Positions 63,721 through 64,000 of a stretch of DNA of 64,000 nucleotides are shown here, in pieces (within the stretch, counting starts at the first letter, position 1; each line of letters starts with the position of its first letter). The position numbers were made by a program, and so were the translations under genes. The stretch is from Coriobacteriaceae bacterium (GTDB lineage: Bacteria > Actinomycetota > Coriobacteriia > Coriobacteriales > Coriobacteriaceae): assembly GCA_902362275.1 (NCBI GenBank), contig CABIWB010000002.1, positions 1-64,000 on the forward strand. The letters run 5' to 3'. The notes beneath the pieces were generated by a model, which saw nothing but the letters and a program-made list of their open reading frames with translations, was not told the DNA's origin and did not search any database.

Positions 63721-64000
63721 ATGTCTAAGCCTCTTGGCAAGCCCGATCGTATCGTCGTCGCCCTTGGCGGCAACGCCCTCGGCAACAACCCCGTTGAGCA
63801 GATCGAGGCCGTGAGCAACACCGCTCACGCTCTTCTCGGCCTGATCGAGCAGGGCAACGAGATCATCATCACCCACGGCAACGGCCCGCAGGTCGGCATG
63901 ATCCAGAACGCCTTCGCCGCCGCCCACGACGCCATCGGCACTCCTGAGATGCCGCTGCCCGAGTGCGGCGCCATGTCCCAGGGCTACATCGGCTATCACC
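63721..64000 (+). CDS. arcC: Carbamate kinase (5' part; cut by the window end)
   Basis: The first 93 codons are present and the frame stays open to the end of the window. The N-terminus reads [14 protein letters not shown], then [16 protein letters not shown] and MSQGYIGYH, all signature stretches of carbamate kinase, which makes ATP from carbamoyl phosphate and ADP in the arginine deiminase or related fermentation pathways. GAAAGGA precedes the start. Partner genes (arcA, arcB) are not in view. Confidence 0.93.
   Translation, partial: MSKPLGKPDRIVVALGGNALGNNPVEQIEAVSNTAHALLGLIEQGNEIIITHGNGPQVGMIQNAFAAAHDAIGTPEMPLPECGAMSQGYIGYH

Overview
The window looks like a chromosomal segment of a GC-rich anaerobic actinobacterium of the Coriobacteriia, most likely Collinsella or a close relative. 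This is inferred from several traits: a GC-rich genome with strong GGAGG-type ribosome binding sites; an actinobacterial dnaK-grpE-dnaJ-hspR layout; a pknB/fhaA/fhaB/pstP-type signalling operon; pyruvate:ferredoxin oxidoreductase; a mannose-family PTS; and many long intergenic hairpins. No database search was possible, so the genus is an inference.

Layout. 0-3.4 kb: thioredoxin, a possible uracil-DNA-glycosylase-like protein, and a LytTR/GHKL two-component pair whose kinase is frameshifted. 3.5-7.5 kb: NAD de novo synthesis operon nadA-nadB-nadC-niaR, with a large palindromic operator over its promoter. 7.6-13 kb: a 2[4Fe-4S] ferredoxin, then dnaK-grpE-dnaJ-hspR; a motif upstream of dnaK recurs upstream of clpB (19.7 kb) and is a candidate HspR site. 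13-22.6 kb: an aconitase-superfamily hydratase, an exported protein, a TetR regulator with oleate hydratase, clpB, and a 57-codon gene. 22.8-25.8 kb: an AAA/DUF4143 ATPase and a membrane protein gene with an in-frame amber codon. 26-30.7 kb: a TetR regulator and a multi-pass membrane protein divergent from a 924-residue Fe-S flavoprotein. 30.9-35 kb: hypA and a mannose-type PTS operon followed by a DUF956 gene.

35.1-40.1 kb: a tRNA-Arg(CCT) gene followed by an island of about 5 kb bounded by a perfect 47-bp repeat of the tRNA 3' end, with a third, decayed copy inside. It carries a BcgI-like fused restriction-modification gene and its specificity gene, both frameshifted at simple-sequence tracts, a small amphipathic peptide gene with a convergent mini-ORF, and an integrase stump.

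40.3-51.4 kb (minus strand): a cell-envelope signalling operon with a membrane Ser/Thr kinase, two FHA proteins, a PP2C phosphatase, a SEDS-transpeptidase fusion and a PASTA kinase. 51.5-55.1 kb: dnaX-ybaB-recR. 55.3-59.0 kb: a second phospho-signalling triad (exported protein, membrane kinase, FHA protein). 59.5-63.1 kb: pyruvate:ferredoxin oxidoreductase. The window ends inside a carbamate kinase gene.

The non-coding DNA is unusually rich in long perfect inverted repeats. At least three families recur within the window, and one 140-bp duplicated element shows compensatory base-pair changes. The most promising leads are the tRNA-Arg island, the FAD/Fe-S plus membrane-protein module, the second kinase/FHA triad, and the hairpin families.
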